Below, piece by piece: positions 1-7,858 of a DNA stretch of 42,827 bases. Every line of letters begins with the position of its first letter. Position 1 is the first letter of the stretch. Source of the stretch: a bacterium (GTDB taxonomy: Bacteria; Patescibacteriota; Minisyncoccia; Minisyncoccales; RBG-13-42-11); contig JAUSLA010000024.1 of assembly GCA_030646565.1 (NCBI GenBank), forward strand, positions 1-42,827. The letters run 5' to 3'. Below the pieces are notes generated by a model. It did no database searches. It was given only the letters and a program-made list of their open reading frames with translations, and was not told where the DNA came from. Both the position numbers and the translations under genes were made by a program.

Positions 1-1
1 C

Positions 2-133
2 GGACCTTTTAAGGACTTTGACGGAAAAGTTTCAGACGTTGACCAAGAACGAGGAAAGATAAAAGTGCTTGTTAATATGTTTGGCAGAGACACGCCCGTA
101 GAATTGGATTCTCTGCAGATTAAAAAGATATAA
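2..133 (+). CDS. nusG: Transcription antitermination factor NusG, C-terminal end (partial)
   Basis: The window opens inside a reading frame of 43 codons that ends at TAA 131-133. The peptide has the KOW-domain pattern of NusG: GPFKDFDG, then a V-x-D linker, a KIKVLVNMFGR strand and the closing PVELDSLQIKKI. NusG binds RNA polymerase through its N-terminal domain, which lies outside the window, and contacts ribosomal protein S10 or Rho through this KOW domain. The usual bacterial order nusG-rplK is kept, as rplK starts 319 bases downstream. The identification is strong despite the short length because both sequence and neighbour agree. Confidence 0.9.
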   Translation, partial: GPFKDFDGKVSDVDQERGKIKVLVNMFGRDTPVELDSLQIKKI

Positions 134-452
134 ATCGCTCGACAAAGATAATTTTCGCTATTAACCGTTATAGCTCGGCCATCTTGCCTCGGGGAGCACG
201 CCGTCGGCTCGAGTGGTTAAAAAAAATAATTTTCAGCCGCGGCTATTTCTCGCCCCGCCGTCCCAAGCCGCAGCGAAGGGTGGCGATGAGGACTGCGTCC
301 TCATCTTCACCTCGTCCCGCTTCGCGAGACTCGGTCTGCGAAGTGCACCCCTTAGCAAGACGCCCTCGCTAAAGATAAATATATGGCAGGCGGTCGATGA
401 AATCTTATTTCATCTTCCTTCATCCATATTCATTCCGTAAAACGGAATTCAT
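134..452. repeat. nusG-rplK intergenic region with family A palindromic repeats
   Basis: This 319-base spacer has no convincing gene. Family A repeat material runs from about 262 to 335: AAGGGTGG-type linker, the stem GATGAGGAC-TGC-GTCCTCATC (about 284-304), then CGTCCCGCTTCGCGAGACTCGG. A second hairpin, GATGAAAT-CTT-ATTTCATC, lies near 396-414, and ATTCCGT-AAA-ACGGAAT sits just before the rplK start (about 431-447), where it could affect initiation. Short open frames here only reflect the GC-rich repeat. Confidence 0.75.
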
Positions 453-875
453 ATGTCTAAAAAAATAAAATCAATCGTAAAACTTCAAATTTCAGCAGGC
501 CAGGCAACTCCAGCTCCCCCGGTTGGGCCTTCTTTGGCTCCTCACGGATTAAATATTTCTGAATTCTGTCAGAAATTTAATGAACTTACAAAATCCCAAA
601 TCGGCTGGAAGCTGCCGGTTGAAATTACGGTTTTTGAGGATAGAACTTATACTCTTAACATAAAACAGCCGCCGGCTTCAGAATTGTTAAAGAAAGCGGC
701 CGGGATTGAAAAGGGTTCCGGAACTCCCAACAAGACCAAAGTTGCCAAAATCACCAAAGCCCAGCTTCGTGAAATAGCGGAAAGAAAAATGCCTGATTTA
801 AACGCCGAGGACATTGAATCAGCTATGAGAATAATTGAGGGAACGGCCCGCAATATGGGGATTGAAGTGGAATAA
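453..875 (+). CDS. rplK: 50S ribosomal protein L11
   Basis: A 140-residue protein matching L11 in length and sequence: the N-terminal KLQISAGQATPAPPVGPSLAPHG segment (proline-rich, contacts release and elongation factors), the middle PPASELLKKAAG motif, and a C-terminal RNA-binding domain with the IEGTARNMGIEV ending. L11 forms the GTPase-associated centre on 23S rRNA. The ATG at 453 has no clear Shine-Dalgarno sequence and lies just after a small hairpin. The usual partner rplA (L1) does not follow; a deaminase gene begins 13 bases downstream instead. Confidence 0.97.
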   Translation: MSKKIKSIVKLQISAGQATPAPPVGPSLAPHGLNISEFCQKFNELTKSQIGWKLPVEITVFEDRTYTLNIKQPPASELLKKAAGIEKGSGTPNKTKVAKITKAQLREIAERKMPDLNAEDIESAMRIIEGTARNMGIEVE

Positions 876-888
876 TCCATTTATTATT

Positions 889-1725
889 ATGGAGGGTAAA
901 AATCTTGTTATCCATATTCCCGTAATTCACCGCGGATATTTAGATTTTTTTAAAGAAAATAGAGACAGGGTCTCCGGCATTTATCTCATAGATGAAAAGC
1001 TTCTGGAAGAACTCTCGGAATTTAAACCAGATATTGCTTCTCTAAATACAATAGAAGCGATGGGCTTGCTGGAAAAACTCGGTTTCCAAAACATATCCGT
1101 TCTGTCCTTGAATAATATTGATGAAATTAAAAAGAGAAACCTCATTCTCATTCAGGACGAAATATCCCGCAACTTATATAATAAATATTTACCGGGTGAA
1201 AACGTGGAGTGGGCTTCAGTTTTTCTTCGCTGGGATAAAAGCAAAATTTTATCCACACAGCCTCTTTCAAATATTCCCATTTCCAAAGATACTTTTGATA
1301 TTGATATAATGAAAGAAGCTTATAAAGAATCGGAAAAGAGCAGCGATTGGTGGCGTCATATTGGGGCGGTATTGGTAAAAGATGAAAAAATTATTCTTTA
1401 TGGTAATAATAAAGATATTCCCAGCGACCACACGCCTTATCAGGTGGGGGAAGTGAGGGATTTTTTTATGCCCGGAGAAAGACAGGATTTGGCAAGCGCA
1501 ATTCATGCTGAACAAAAAATCATTGCCGAGGCTGCTAAAAATGGAATTTCCGTCAAAGGATTGTCGCTTTACGCTACAACTTTTCCTTGTCCTGTTTGCG
1601 CTAAACTTATTGCCTGTTCGGGTATCAAAAATCTTTTTTTTGCAGAGGGCGGTTCAAACTTTGACGCAAAAAAAGTTTTAGAATCAGCCGGAGTAAAAAT
1701 TATCTATGTACCGGTAGAAAAGTAA
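889..1725 (+). CDS. Two-domain dCMP/cytidine deaminase-like protein
   Basis: About 278 residues. The C-terminal half has the zinc-dependent deaminase signature: HAEQ (near 1504-1515) and PCPVC (near 1587-1601), as in dCMP deaminases, which convert dCMP to dUMP. The N-terminal half (about 120 residues, starting VIHIPVIHRGYLDFF) looks like a Rossmann-type nucleotidyltransferase-like domain, with HRGY where an HxGH motif would sit. I place the start at ATG 889, after the rplK stop; an in-frame upstream start would overlap rplK by about 40 bases. It lies 16 bases before thyA, which suits supply of dUMP to thymidylate synthase. Deaminase class is well supported, exact substrate less so. Confidence 0.8.
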   Translation: MEGKNLVIHIPVIHRGYLDFFKENRDRVSGIYLIDEKLLEELSEFKPDIASLNTIEAMGLLEKLGFQNISVLSLNNIDEIKKRNLILIQDEISRNLYNKYLPGENVEWASVFLRWDKSKILSTQPLSNIPISKDTFDIDIMKEAYKESEKSSDWWRHIGAVLVKDEKIILYGNNKDIPSDHTPYQVGEVRDFFMPGERQDLASAIHAEQKIIAEAAKNGISVKGLSLYATTFPCPVCAKLIACSGIKNLFFAEGGSNFDAKKVLESAGVKIIYVPVEK

Positions 1726-1741
1726 GGTTCTAAGCAAAACC

Positions 1742-2563
1742 ATGCGGCAATATTTAGATTTATTAAAATATGTCTTGGAAAATGGGGAAAGAAAGGGAGA
1801 TCCCCAGGGAGTGGGGAATGTCGCTGTTTGCGGCTATCAAATGCGTTTTAATATGCAAGACGGATTTCCCTTGCTGACCACAAAAAAAATGCCGTTAAAA
1901 GCAATTATTTATGAATTGCTTTGGTTTTTACGCGGAGATACTAATGTGAAATATTTGCAGGAACACGGCGTCACAATTTGGGATGAGTGGGCGACCCCCG
2001 AGGCCTGCGCCAAATATAACCTTCCTCCGGGAGAACTGGGCCCGATTTACGGCGAAAAATGGCGGCATTGGAAAACGCGAGATGGAAAGATAATTGACCA
2101 GATTTCTATTGCCATAGATGAAATTAAAAAAAATCCCGATTCAAGGCGCTTGGTTGTAACCAGCTGGGACCCGGAAGATGTTGATAAAGTTTTTGTCGCG
2201 CCTTGCCATTGTTTTTTTAAATTTTTTCACAGTCAAGGAAAGTTATCTTTGCATCTTTTTCAGCGGAGCTGCGATGTCTTTCTCGGCGTCCCTTTTAATA
2301 TCGCTTCTTATTCGTTGTTATTAATGATGGCGGCCCATGCCACAGGTCTAAAAGCCCACGAATTTATCCATACTCTATCTGACACTCATTTGTATCTTAA
2401 TCATATAGAGCAGGCGAAACTTCAATTAACCAGGATGCCAAAATCCTTGCCTCGGATGATTCTTAATTCTAAAATAAAAAACATCTTCGATTTTGATTAC
2501 GAAGATTTTCAACTCGAAGGATACGACCCTCACCCGGCCATAAAGGCAGACATAGGCATTTAG
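1742..2563 (+). CDS. thyA: Thymidylate synthase ThyA
   Basis: A 273-residue ThyA protein that methylates dUMP to dTMP using 5,10-methylene-tetrahydrofolate. Visible motifs: PLLTTKKMPLKAIIYELLWFLRGDTN, SRR (residues 134-136, phosphate binding), the catalytic Cys155 in APCHC, QRSCDVFLGVPFNIASY, and SDTHLYLNH near the C-terminus. Small departures from the common form are FFKFF after the catalytic Cys (usually with Q) and SDTH for GDTH. It follows the deaminase gene closely and belongs with folA, dcd and glyA further on. Confidence 0.97.
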   Translation: MRQYLDLLKYVLENGERKGDPQGVGNVAVCGYQMRFNMQDGFPLLTTKKMPLKAIIYELLWFLRGDTNVKYLQEHGVTIWDEWATPEACAKYNLPPGELGPIYGEKWRHWKTRDGKIIDQISIAIDEIKKNPDSRRLVVTSWDPEDVDKVFVAPCHCFFKFFHSQGKLSLHLFQRSCDVFLGVPFNIASYSLLLMMAAHATGLKAHEFIHTLSDTHLYLNHIEQAKLQLTRMPKSLPRMILNSKIKNIFDFDYEDFQLEGYDPHPAIKADIGI

Positions 2564-2576
2564 TTGCCAATTTATA

Positions 2577-2602
2577 GTGGAGGATGAGGCAAAGCCTCAT
2601 GC
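2577..2602. terminator. Hairpin between convergent thyA and HIT genes
   Basis: ATGAGGC-AAA-GCCTCAT forms a 7-bp stem between the 3' ends of two convergent genes. It resembles a reduced family A repeat stem. There is no strong U-tract, so termination is only inferred from position. Confidence 0.4.
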
Positions 2603-3046
2603 CTAACCTATAGGGAAATTAACTTTCCTTGTTTTTTTCGTTTTTTGATTCCTTTCAGGAGAAATTAAATGAAAATGGAGGTGGCTAACCGAGGCTCCGG
2701 TAAAATCTGTATCGCCAAACCTAACGGCTAATCCTCCCCCTTTTATTTTATATTTTTTTATTGCCCATTGCGCCAAAAAGAATATAGCTTCAAAGCTCTC
2801 TTTTTTTAAGTCAGAGATGTTTTCTTTGTGTTTTTCTCCTAAAATCATAAAGTGGCAGCGGGCGTTTTTATACGGCCAGCTGGCTTCTGTCAGGAACCAA
2901 TCATTTTTTCTTTTGAGGATGGGTTTTTTGTGATACTTAAAATTCTCTTTGCAAAAAGGACATTTACCGGTTAGAGCTATTTTCTTTATCACTTCTTCGT
3001 ATTCTCCTTTTCTGGCATTTTTTATATTAACAAATTTTTTCTCCAT
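2603..3046 (-). CDS. HIT family protein
   Basis: A 147-residue protein with the histidine-triad signature SHLHFHLISP (His122, 124, 126), typical of nucleotide hydrolases and transferases that act on nucleoside phosphoramidates or dinucleotide polyphosphates. A CPFC pair (29-32) could bind zinc in the N-terminal part. The C-terminus is Lys/Arg-rich. Its substrate cannot be read from the sequence. It is convergent with thyA and separated from the next minus-strand gene by family A repeats. Confidence 0.88.
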   Translation of the reverse strand: MEKKFVNIKNARKGEYEEVIKKIALTGKCPFCKENFKYHKKPILKRKNDWFLTEASWPYKNARCHFMILGEKHKENISDLKKESFEAIFFLAQWAIKKYKIKGGGLAVRFGDTDFTGASVSHLHFHLISPERNQKTKKTRKVNFPIG

Positions 3047-3152
3047 TTATCGAGTCCGCTAGAGGCGGACGAGTCGAAGAACTTCGTTCTTCTCCACCCT
3101 TCGCCTACGGCTCGGGTAGCTGAAGATGAAGACGCAGTCTTCATCGCCTACT
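3047..3152. repeat. Family A repeat pair
   Basis: From left to right: CGAGTCCGC-TAGA-GGCGGACGAGTCG, AAGAAC-TTC-GTTCTT, the CCACCCTTCGCC linker (reverse complement of GGCGAAGGGTGG), GGCTCGGGTAGC, then GAAGATGAAGAC-GCA-GTCTTCATCGCC. At least two units in opposite orientation are joined here, filling the space between the HIT and nucleotidyltransferase genes. Confidence 0.8.
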
Positions 3153-3157
3153 TTTTG

Positions 3158-3709
3158 CTAACTTTTCTTTGTAAAATGAGCAAACATTGCTTCAAGATGT
3201 TTTTTTATCATTCTTTCAATAATTTCCGTTGTAGAGGTATTTTCCGCCTGTCTTGGAAAAACCAAAACATCATCAGCATAAAGTTTAATATCTTTAATTT
3301 GCTCTTCGGAATAACTGTCAGTAGTCGCCACAAATAAATGCGGTTTGATTGTCTTTAATAGTTCATATTGCCATTTTCCAGAATCATCTATATCATCTAT
3401 CGAGATAATATAATCAACGCATTCCTGGTATTTTAGCATTTCCATTCTTTCTTCTTGGGGTATGACGGGTCTAAGCTCGTTTTTTTTATATAATTTTATC
3501 CCTCGGTCGCTGTCCACCCCCACAATCAAAATATCTCCCTGCTCTTTTGCTTTCATTAAGTAGCGCAGGTGTCCTATATGAAGCATATCCCAGGAGCCGG
3601 CTGTACAGACAATTTTGTGCCCCAAAGTTTTATGGGCGTTAATAATTTTTTCCAGCTCGGAATAATCTAAAACTATAGAATTTTTTTGCACTTTCATAAA
3701 TATTATCAT
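3158..3709 (-). CDS. Cytidylyltransferase-like nucleotidyltransferase (HIGH motif)
   Basis: About 183 residues, with the nucleotidyltransferase core: VCTAGSWDMLHIGHLRYLMKAKEQGD, where the HxGH motif binds the nucleotide phosphates, followed by VGVDSD. A late STTEIIERM segment corresponds to the usual ISSTxIR region. This is the fold of HldE C-terminal domain, glycerol-3-phosphate cytidylyltransferase and FMN adenylyltransferase; which of these reactions it performs is unclear. A second ATG 12 bases downstream (3697) is an alternative start. It is divergent from folA, and the folA promoter lies over its 5' end. Confidence 0.8.
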   Translation of the reverse strand: MIIFMKVQKNSIVLDYSELEKIINAHKTLGHKIVCTAGSWDMLHIGHLRYLMKAKEQGDILIVGVDSDRGIKLYKKNELRPVIPQEERMEMLKYQECVDYIISIDDIDDSGKWQYELLKTIKPHLFVATTDSYSEEQIKDIKLYADDVLVFPRQAENTSTTEIIERMIKKHLEAMFAHFTKKS

Positions 3710-3714
3710 ATAAT
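3686..3714 (+). promoter_or_regulatory. Predicted sigma70-type promoter for folA-dcd-glyA
   Basis: TTGCAC (3686-3691), 17 bases, then a perfect TATAAT (3709-3714). Transcription would start about 20 bases before the folA ATG. It overlaps the start of the divergent nucleotidyltransferase gene. Confidence 0.6.
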
Positions 3715-3742
3715 AGCATATACATAACGCGATGCCAAATTT

Positions 3743-4240
3743 ATGTTAATATCAATCATAGTCGCTATAGGCAATAATCAAGTTATTGGAATTAAAAATT
3801 CTCTGCCTTGGAATTTACCGGCAGATATGGAGCATTTTCGCTCGTTAACCGTGGGAAAACCGATAATTATGGGACAAAAGACATTTGAATCAATCGGCAA
3901 GGCCTTGCCTTTGAGAACAAATATCATTTTAACCTTAGATAAGAGTTTCCATGCGCCAAATTGTATCACAGCCTATTCAATAGATGAGGCGCTTCAGATT
4001 GCTCAAAATACCGGAGCAAAAGAAGTGATGATATGCGGAGGGGTGTCTATATATAAACAATTTTTACCTTTGGCCGGCCGTTTATATTTAACTTTCATTG
4101 ACGGTAATTTTGAAGGAGACGCCTATTTCCCGGAATTTGATTATAATGAATGGGAAGAAGTGGAGCGGGTTTCAAATGAGCCGGACAAAAATAACGCTTA
4201 TCGCTATAGTTTCGTTGTATTGCAAAAAAAGAAAAATTAA
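3743..4240 (+). CDS. folA: Dihydrofolate reductase
   Basis: A 165-residue DHFR. The sequence opens with ISIIVAIGNNQVIG, followed by LPWNLPADMEHF with the catalytic acid Asp28, GKPIIMGQKTFESIG, and the NADPH-binding EVMICGGVSIYKQFLP. It regenerates tetrahydrofolate from the dihydrofolate made by ThyA. It is first in a tight operon: dcd starts three bases after its stop, and glyA overlaps dcd. Confidence 0.97.
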   Translation: MLISIIVAIGNNQVIGIKNSLPWNLPADMEHFRSLTVGKPIIMGQKTFESIGKALPLRTNIILTLDKSFHAPNCITAYSIDEALQIAQNTGAKEVMICGGVSIYKQFLPLAGRLYLTFIDGNFEGDAYFPEFDYNEWEEVERVSNEPDKNNAYRYSFVVLQKKKN

Positions 4241-4243
4241 GAC

Positions 4244-4783
4244 ATGGTTTTAGGTGTAAAAAAACTTTTAGAGTTGGTAAAAACAAAAAAATTGGTGGAA
4301 AATCTTTCAGAAAGAGAATTAAATAATCCTGAAGGAGCCGGCTTTGATATTAGAATAGGGGAGTTATATAAAGTTAAAGGGAAGGGATTTTTGGGCGTAG
4401 AGGAAAGAGAAACGCCGGGGATGGAACTAATAGCAAAATACGAAGAGGGAAAAATCCAAAAAGTGGCGCTTTCGCCCCGCACTTATTATGCTTTAAAAAC
4501 GATTGAAACTCTGAATATGCCAGACGATCTTTTGGCGATAACGACTCCAAGGTCAACTTTGTTTCGTTCGGGCGTCTACATTTTTGGCGGTCAAACTCCG
4601 CCGGGATACAAAGGAGGCCTGGTGATGGGCATTTATAATTTCAGAGACGAAGCGTTTGACTTGGAAATGGGAGCCAGGGTTTTGCACATAATGTTTTTTC
4701 AAGTTGAAGGCGAATCAAATCTTTACCGCGGCCAATGGCAGGGAGGCAGGGTTACTACTAGCGAAAAAGAAAAACAAGTATGA
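4244..4783 (+). CDS. dcd: dCTP deaminase / dUTPase-fold protein
   Basis: A 179-residue protein of the dCTP deaminase-dUTPase fold. Support comes from GAGFDIRIGELYKV, PRTYYALKTIETLNMPDDLLAITTPRSTLFRSGV (the PRSTLFR segment equals the family R-S-S-L motif) and GYKGGLVMGIYNF. It would convert dCTP to dUTP, or to dUMP if bifunctional, feeding thymidylate synthesis. It overlaps glyA by four bases (ATGA), indicating translational coupling. Whether deaminase or dUTPase activity dominates cannot be decided here. Confidence 0.85.
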   Translation: MVLGVKKLLELVKTKKLVENLSERELNNPEGAGFDIRIGELYKVKGKGFLGVEERETPGMELIAKYEEGKIQKVALSPRTYYALKTIETLNMPDDLLAITTPRSTLFRSGVYIFGGQTPPGYKGGLVMGIYNFRDEAFDLEMGARVLHIMFFQVEGESNLYRGQWQGGRVTTSEKEKQV

Positions 4784-6009
4784 CTAAATTAGCGAAAAAC
4801 GATCCGCAAGTTTATAAACTGATCAAAAAAGAAACCAAAAGACAGCAAGAAGGAATGGAATTAATAGCTTCGGAGAATTATGTTTCTAAAGCGGTACTAG
4901 AGGCTCTGGCTTCGGTTTTTACGAATAAATATTCGGAAGGGTATCCCGGGAAAAGATATTACGGAGGCCAGCCTTATACTGACGCCGTTGAAATTTTAGC
5001 CATTGAGCGAGCCAAAAAACTTTTTTCAGCCGAGCACGCTAATGTTCAGCCACATTCGGGCGCTCCGGCTAATATGATTGTTTATAGCGCCGTTTTAAAG
5101 CCGGGAGATAAAGTTTTAGGAATGGATTTTTCTCACGGGGGACATTTGACTCACGGGCATCCGGTTACGCTATCGGCAAAAATTTATAATTTTATCCGGT
5201 ATAAAACAAAAGCGGATGGACTGATTGATTATGAGGAGCTTGAGCAAATCGCCTTAAGGGAAAAACCGAAATTAATGCTGGCTGGATTTTCGTCTTATAC
5301 CAGGCAAATTGACTATAAAAAATTTTTAGATATTGCCAAAAAAGTCGGAGCTATCACTATGTTTGATATGGCCCATATCGCCGGTCTTATTGCGGGGAAA
5401 GCTCTTCCCAATCCTATTCCGCATTTTGATATTGTTACGACAACTACTCACAAGACATTAAGGGGTCCGAGAGGCGGAATGATTTTATGTAAAAAAGAAT
5501 TTGCCCAAGTTATTGATAAAGCGTGTTTTCCCGGATTTCAAGGCGGGCCCCATATGAATAATATCGCCGCAAAAGCCGTAGCATTTAAAGAGGCTTTGGG
5601 TCCCTCATTCAAGGTTTATGCCGGGCAAATTTTAAAAAATGCAAAAGTCTTGGAAAATGAATTAAGAAATTATGGTTTTAAATTAATGTTCGGAGGAACG
5701 GATAATCATATGATTTTAGTCGATGTTTTCGGATCAAAAGGGGTTACCGGCAAGGAAGCAGAAACAGCTTTGGATGAAATTGGCATTACGATTAATAAAA
5801 ATATGATACCAGACGATCCGAGGAGCCCGATGGATCCATCCGGAATCCGAATTGGGGTTCCGGCAATTACAACCAGAGGAATGAAGAAAAAAGAAGTGAA
5901 ACAAATCGCCCAATGGATAAACAGCGCGATTGAGAATCGCAATAATGAAATAATCTTAAATAAGATTCACAAAGAAGTGATAAAAATGTGTAAAAGATTT
6001 CCCATATAA
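4780..6009 (+). CDS. glyA: Serine hydroxymethyltransferase
   Basis: A 409-residue PLP enzyme making glycine and 5,10-methylene-THF from serine and THF. Motifs: ELIASENYVSKAVLEA, YSEGYPGKRYYGG, VQPHSGAPAN, the PLP lysine (Lys225) in TTTTHKTLRGPRGG, and the C-terminal SGIRIGVPAITTRGM. Full length for the family. It completes the folate cycle with folA and thyA. Family A hairpins and a stem of about 11 bp follow the stop. Confidence 0.97.
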   Translation: MTKLAKNDPQVYKLIKKETKRQQEGMELIASENYVSKAVLEALASVFTNKYSEGYPGKRYYGGQPYTDAVEILAIERAKKLFSAEHANVQPHSGAPANMIVYSAVLKPGDKVLGMDFSHGGHLTHGHPVTLSAKIYNFIRYKTKADGLIDYEELEQIALREKPKLMLAGFSSYTRQIDYKKFLDIAKKVGAITMFDMAHIAGLIAGKALPNPIPHFDIVTTTTHKTLRGPRGGMILCKKEFAQVIDKACFPGFQGGPHMNNIAAKAVAFKEALGPSFKVYAGQILKNAKVLENELRNYGFKLMFGGTDNHMILVDVFGSKGVTGKEAETALDEIGITINKNMIPDDPRSPMDPSGIRIGVPAITTRGMKKKEVKQIAQWINSAIENRNNEIILNKIHKEVIKMCKRFPI

Positions 6010-6029
6010 GTTCTGTGAAACAGGATGAG

Positions 6030-6110
6030 ACAGTCAAAGAGAGCTTAGTTCTCTTTGACTGCCCGAGCGAAGCGAAGGGTGAAGATGAGGCGAAGTCCTC
6101 ATCGCCACCA
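6030..6110. repeat. Family A repeat after glyA
   Basis: AGTCAAAGAGA-GCTTAG-TTCTCTTTGACT (6032-6060) is followed by GCCCGAGCGAAGCGAAGGGTG and GATGAGGC-GAAG-TCCTCATCGCC. This is a full unit reading rightward, with CGAG arm, AAGGGTGAAG linker and GATGAGG arm. The first stem could also stop glyA transcription, although it lacks a U-tract. Confidence 0.75.
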
Positions 6111-6175
6111 ATTATAGTTTATTATATTAAATTTTTCTTCGCAGCGCAACTATGTTTGTTAACTCTCATCTGATT

Positions 6176-6210
6176 ATCAAAAGCCGAAGTAAGTTTTATA
6201 CTCCGGCTCA
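6176..6210 (-). terminator. Intrinsic terminator of the M23/beta-propeller gene
   Basis: On the minus strand AGCCGGAGTA pairs with TACTTCGGCT across a 7-base loop and is followed by TTTTGATA, immediately after the stop of the upstream minus-strand gene. Confidence 0.6.
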
Positions 6211-6213
6211 ATT

Positions 6214-7827
6214 TTATGAAAGAATTGTTGGTACAAATACCCATGTGGGACTGATGCCCTCCACTAATTTCTTTGGTTCACCCCTGCCATCAGCGCTGAT
6301 TATCCAGATTTCATTCTGAATGTAGCTACGGAGAAAGGCAATTTTCTTTCCATCTGGCGACCAAGCTATCTTACCCATTGTCGCCCGGGTTAGCTCCCTT
6401 AAGTTCCGGCCATCAGCGTCAATTGTGAAGAGTTTACCCTCATTTAAAAAAGTAATTTTTTTACCGTCAGGAGAGAAAGCTGGATAAAACCATTGGTAAT
6501 GCGCCGGGTCGCGGCCAGCTAGACGAGGCAACCTATAATTACAGTACTCTGCAGTATTCCCAAAGACTTTTTGTTTATTTTTACCTTGATTATCAGCAAC
6601 AATCAAGGTTCTTTCCGTACGAATACAAACAATAATAAAGGATCCGTATTTGTCTTGGCCCCTCTCTATCTCTTTAGTTACTGCCGATTGGCCGGTCTCA
6701 AAGACTATTGCTCCGTTTCCTCTGACAATATCAAAATCAGTTATGAAAATATCGAGTGGTAACTTTCCCTTCTTAGAAGTGGAAAAATCTATGTAGTTAA
6801 GGCTAGTATCTCCGGGCCACAAAAGATAGAATATTCGATTACCATCGGAGTTCCATCTAAATCGTTGAATCTGCGTCCCAATGTTAGCCTCGGATCGCTC
6901 ATTGATTAATTCTTGGTCGCCAGAACCATCATAATTAGCCGTTCTTATCTGAAGCCAATCGCTAATATAGGCAATTCTTCTGCCGTCAGGAGACCAGCTC
7001 GGTTCCCTTCCTTTTGTTATCAGGAGTTGCTTCTCACGGCCATCTTCAGTAATTGTCCAAATTCCCCCTTTATCTTCATAGACGAGTTTGCCGAGAGAGG
7101 GGAGAGGAGTTGACGTTGGGGTCGATGAAGGAGTTGCCGTTGCAGTAGCTGTTGGTGTCGGTGTTAAAGTTGGTATTACTGTAGCTGTCGGGGTTGGTGT
7201 TGCTGGGGCCGTCGGCGAAGGAGTTGGAGTTGGTGGATAATTATCCGAGATATAACTTTTTCTTTCCTTTGGAATTCCATCTGGCTCTTGCCTCAAAACA
7301 TCGGCATCAGAAAAAGAAATTTGAATTGATTGGGTGTACCAATGAGCCTTATCTTTTGGCGTTTCTTGAACTTGGAAATGGAGATGGGCACCACAAGCCC
7401 AACCCGTTGTATCTGCTTTAGCAATAATTTGGCCTTGCTTAACATCTTCACCTTCTCTAACTGTTGCTGAATTGTATTGTAGATGAAGATAAAGGGCAGA
7501 AGTGCCGTCTCTATGGTCAATAACGACATAGTTGGGTTCATTCTTATATTTAGGATCACAGCCGCCCTTATTTGAAACATCTTTTACGGCTAAAACCTTG
7601 CCTGCGCGACTAACAGCAACAGGAGCGCCATCAGCTAAATTAAAATCGAAAGCAAAAGTAGCCTTTCCTTTATGGGAATAATCGCCGTAATTTCCTTGTT
7701 TTACTGTATATTCTCTTCCTGCCGAATAGGGAAGTTTGTAGGGACTTTCTTCTGATGAAAAAACTGATGGAGAGTTCGTTTTAATAAGAAAAATTAATAA
7801 AAATCCGACTATGATCCATCGCCACAT
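6214..7827 (-). CDS. Secreted M23 peptidase-fold protein with TolB-like beta-propeller
   Basis: 537 residues in four parts. First comes a signal peptide or anchor (WIIVGFLLIFLI). An M23/LytM-type domain follows (about 30-175), with AFDFNLADGAPV, LYLHLQ and CGAHLHFQV. Then a Pro/Thr/Ser linker of about 50 residues, and last a C-terminal beta-propeller with repeated WSPDGRRIAY / FSPDGKKITF / WSPDGKKIAF blades as in TolB. M23 enzymes cut peptidoglycan cross-bridges outside the membrane. The first metal ligand is unusual: the position four residues before the FDF Asp is Thr, not His, although a His sits earlier in SHKG. Activity is therefore uncertain. It lies 31 bases after a membrane-protein gene, probably in one operon. 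Confidence 0.85.
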   Translation of the reverse strand: MWRWIIVGFLLIFLIKTNSPSVFSSEESPYKLPYSAGREYTVKQGNYGDYSHKGKATFAFDFNLADGAPVAVSRAGKVLAVKDVSNKGGCDPKYKNEPNYVVIDHRDGTSALYLHLQYNSATVREGEDVKQGQIIAKADTTGWACGAHLHFQVQETPKDKAHWYTQSIQISFSDADVLRQEPDGIPKERKSYISDNYPPTPTPSPTAPATPTPTATVIPTLTPTPTATATATPSSTPTSTPLPSLGKLVYEDKGGIWTITEDGREKQLLITKGREPSWSPDGRRIAYISDWLQIRTANYDGSGDQELINERSEANIGTQIQRFRWNSDGNRIFYLLWPGDTSLNYIDFSTSKKGKLPLDIFITDFDIVRGNGAIVFETGQSAVTKEIERGQDKYGSFIIVCIRTERTLIVADNQGKNKQKVFGNTAEYCNYRLPRLAGRDPAHYQWFYPAFSPDGKKITFLNEGKLFTIDADGRNLRELTRATMGKIAWSPDGKKIAFLRSYIQNEIWIISADGRGEPKKLVEGISPTWVFVPTILS

Positions 7828-7858
7828 TGCTCACCATACCCCCTTTCTTCTTTTCTTA

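Noticed and set aside
184..440. Short Arg-rich open frames upstream of rplK
   Set aside because: They are readings of the GC-rich repeat with no ribosome-binding site or protein-like composition.
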